From the NCBI GenBank assembly GCA_030425785.1, contig JAUHYJ010000193.1:1-6939 (forward strand): a stretch of DNA of 6,939 nucleotides. The letters are read 5' to 3'. Position 1 is the first letter of the stretch. Each line of letters starts with the position of its first letter. A program made the translations under genes and the position numbers. Shown here in pieces: positions 5,712-6,939 of this stretch. The notes below the pieces were generated by a model that saw only the letters and a program-made list of their open reading frames with translations, did no database searches and was not told the DNA's origin. The DNA comes from Acidimicrobiia bacterium. Its GTDB lineage: Bacteria; Actinomycetota; Acidimicrobiia; Acidimicrobiales; Ilumatobacteraceae.

Positions 5712-6939
5712 CGCGCCGTTCCCGACAGGTCGGCCAGCAGCGTGGACTCGGGCACCGGCAGCGCCGCGACATCCGGCAGATCGACGGTCGCCGGCAGCGG
5801 CGTGTCGTCGCCGTCGTCGGGCAGGTTCGGCTGCGGGGGCGGAGCTGTCACCCGCAGAAAGCTCACGCCCGGTGGCGCTTCGGGGCCGGCGAGGTCGGCG
5901 GTCGACGCCTGTGGCGCCGCGACGCCCTCGCAGGCCGCCTCGAGCTGCGCACCGAGCTGCGCGGGCACGGTGTCCGCGACATCCGCGCAGTTCCCGCGGG
6001 CGGGGGTGCGCTCGGCCGACGTGTTCGCGATGGTGACCGCGCCGGGGTCGAAGACGTTCCCCAAGAAGGTGTTGTCGGCACTGGGCAGGTCCTCGGTATG
6101 CGTGAGCACGACACCGGCGCGCGGGTTCCCGGTGAGCAGGTTCCGCTCGATGAGGTTCTCCTGCGCGCCGCTCAGCCCGATGCCGATCGCGAAGCCGCCC
6201 TCGGCCTGCGAGGGCGAGTCGGCCTCGGTGTTGTCGATCACCACGTTGCCCACGACCTGGTTCGCGCGCTGCGGCAGGAACGCCTCCTGATAGCTCGACA
6301 GCAGCGTCATGCCGACCCGGTTGCCCGAGAACCGGTTGCCGACGACCACGACCGAGTCGCTCGCGTTGGCGTTCTCGAAGCCGACGGCGTTGCGCTCGGC
6401 CACGTTGCCGGTGACGAGGATGTCGCAGTCGACGCACTGGCCGACATAGAACCCGCTGTCGGCCGATCCTGACGCGTAGGAGTCGCGGATCACGCCGTGC
6501 TGCGCGTTGAACGCGTAGATGCCGTACAGGCCGTTGTTCGACGCGGTGACGTGGTCGACGCGGAAGCGCTGGAGTGGCGGATTCTCCTCGGGATCCCACG
6601 GCTCGTAGCCGTCGGCTGTCGGTGCGGACGGGCCGTTCTCATCGTGCAGGCCGGTGAACAGCACGCCGTAGAAGGTGGCACGCGTGACGGTGAGGTTCTC
6701 GACGGTGACGCCGTCGGCGATCGCGACCACGCCGTAGGGACGCACCCCGCCACCGTCGATCACGGTTTCGTCACGATCCTCGCCGCGCACGGTGACATCC
6801 GGCGTGTCGATCAGCAGCTGCTCCTCGTAGGTGCCGGCGCCCACCAGGATGGTGCCGCCGGGGGCGACGCGGTCGGCCGCATCCGCCAGGGTGGCGGCAT
6901 CCTCGGGCACGCGCACCAGAGCGTCCCCCGTGTCGGTGG
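5708..6939 (-). CDS. Right-handed parallel beta-helix repeat protein (5' partial)
   Basis: The frame is open to the window edge, so the true start and any signal peptide lie outside. The GTG at 6916 is only the first start-like codon in the window. The visible protein opens with the usual first coil of NosD/CASH-type and pectate-lyase-like beta-helix proteins: VRVPEDAATLADAADRV, then GGTILVGAGTYEEQL, then VTVRGEDRDETVIDGGG. Short coils of roughly 22-24 residues follow, with Asn and Gly at turns: VENLTVTRATFYGVLF, VDHVTASNNGLYGIYAF, VTGNVAERNAVGFENA, VVVVGNRFSGNRVGMTL, VVGNVVIDN and IERNLLTGNPRAGVVL. A CVDC motif (codons 6425-6436) sits in one coil. Two more cysteines (codons at 5987-5989 and 5930-5932) follow the helix. 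The last 60 or so residues are a Pro/Asp-rich tail (LPDDGDDTPLPATVDLP). These folds commonly bind or cleave polysaccharides, and no lyase active site is evident. An exported location is inferred from its exported operon partners. Confidence 0.9.
   Translation of the reverse strand, partial: TDTGDALVRVPEDAATLADAADRVAPGGTILVGAGTYEEQLLIDTPDVTVRGEDRDETVIDGGGVRPYGVVAIADGVTVENLTVTRATFYGVLFTGLHDENGPSAPTADGYEPWDPEENPPLQRFRVDHVTASNNGLYGIYAFNAQHGVIRDSYASGSADSGFYVGQCVDCDILVTGNVAERNAVGFENANASDSVVVVGNRFSGNRVGMTLLSSYQEAFLPQRANQVVGNVVIDNTEADSPSQAEGGFAIGIGLSGAQENLIERNLLTGNPRAGVVLTHTEDLPSADNTFLGNVFDPGAVTIANTSAERTPARGNCADVADTVPAQLGAQLEAACEGVAAPQASTADLAGPEAPPGVSFLRVTAPPPQPNLPDDGDDTPLPATVDLPDVAALPVPESTLLADLSGTAR

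Noticed and set aside
4416..6290. A 624-codon open frame on the + strand, antisense to the lipoprotein and parts of the peroxidase and beta-helix genes.
   Set aside because: Its translation is Arg/Ala/Ser-rich with no domain, typical of the frame opposite high-GC genes. The three - strand genes in the same span have clear family motifs.
4944..6599. A 551-codon - strand reading that joins an upstream Arg-rich stretch to the lipoprotein.
   Set aside because: The part upstream of 5711 is an out-of-frame shadow of the beta-helix gene. A signal peptide with lipobox starts at the ATG at 5711, which overlaps the beta-helix stop.

Overview
The window is very GC-rich, almost fully coding, and carries Gram-positive export signals: an LPXTG cell-wall sorting signal, a lipobox and a twin-arginine signal. 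This points to a high-GC actinobacterium. Codon context and the style of the DUF11-like surface protein suggest Microbacteriaceae (Microbacterium-like), but that is inference. All four proteins appear to act outside the cytoplasm; for the beta-helix protein this is inferred, because its N-terminus is missing.

Left half (1-3596, + strand): the 3' part of one very large gene for a sortase-anchored, multi-domain surface protein. Its 5' end is outside the window. The visible part has five Ig-like repeats of about 140-150 residues that alternate between two subtypes (A-B-A-B-A), each closed by a conserved cysteine pair. After these come a DUF11-like domain, an unrelated domain of about 165 residues, a second DUF11-like domain, and the LPVTG / hydrophobic / RRRR sorting signal.

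Middle (3597-3751): a 155-bp gap between convergent genes, filled by three successive hairpins with no T-tract. It is best read as a terminator region serving the genes on both sides.

Right half (3752-6939, - strand): three tightly overlapping genes read leftward. In transcription order they encode a right-handed parallel beta-helix protein (5' end outside the window), a small lipoprotein with LolA/LppX-like sequence character, and a Tat-exported DyP-type haem peroxidase. The overlaps are 4 nt (ATGA) and 8 nt (ATGACTGA), which implies one translationally coupled transcript. No EfeU or EfeO iron-uptake partner is visible, so the gene set differs from the classical EfeUOB arrangement and is the best candidate here for a poorly described exported system.

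No tRNA, rRNA, CRISPR array, transposase or attachment site was seen. No promoter can be assigned, because the 5' ends of both transcription units lie outside the window.
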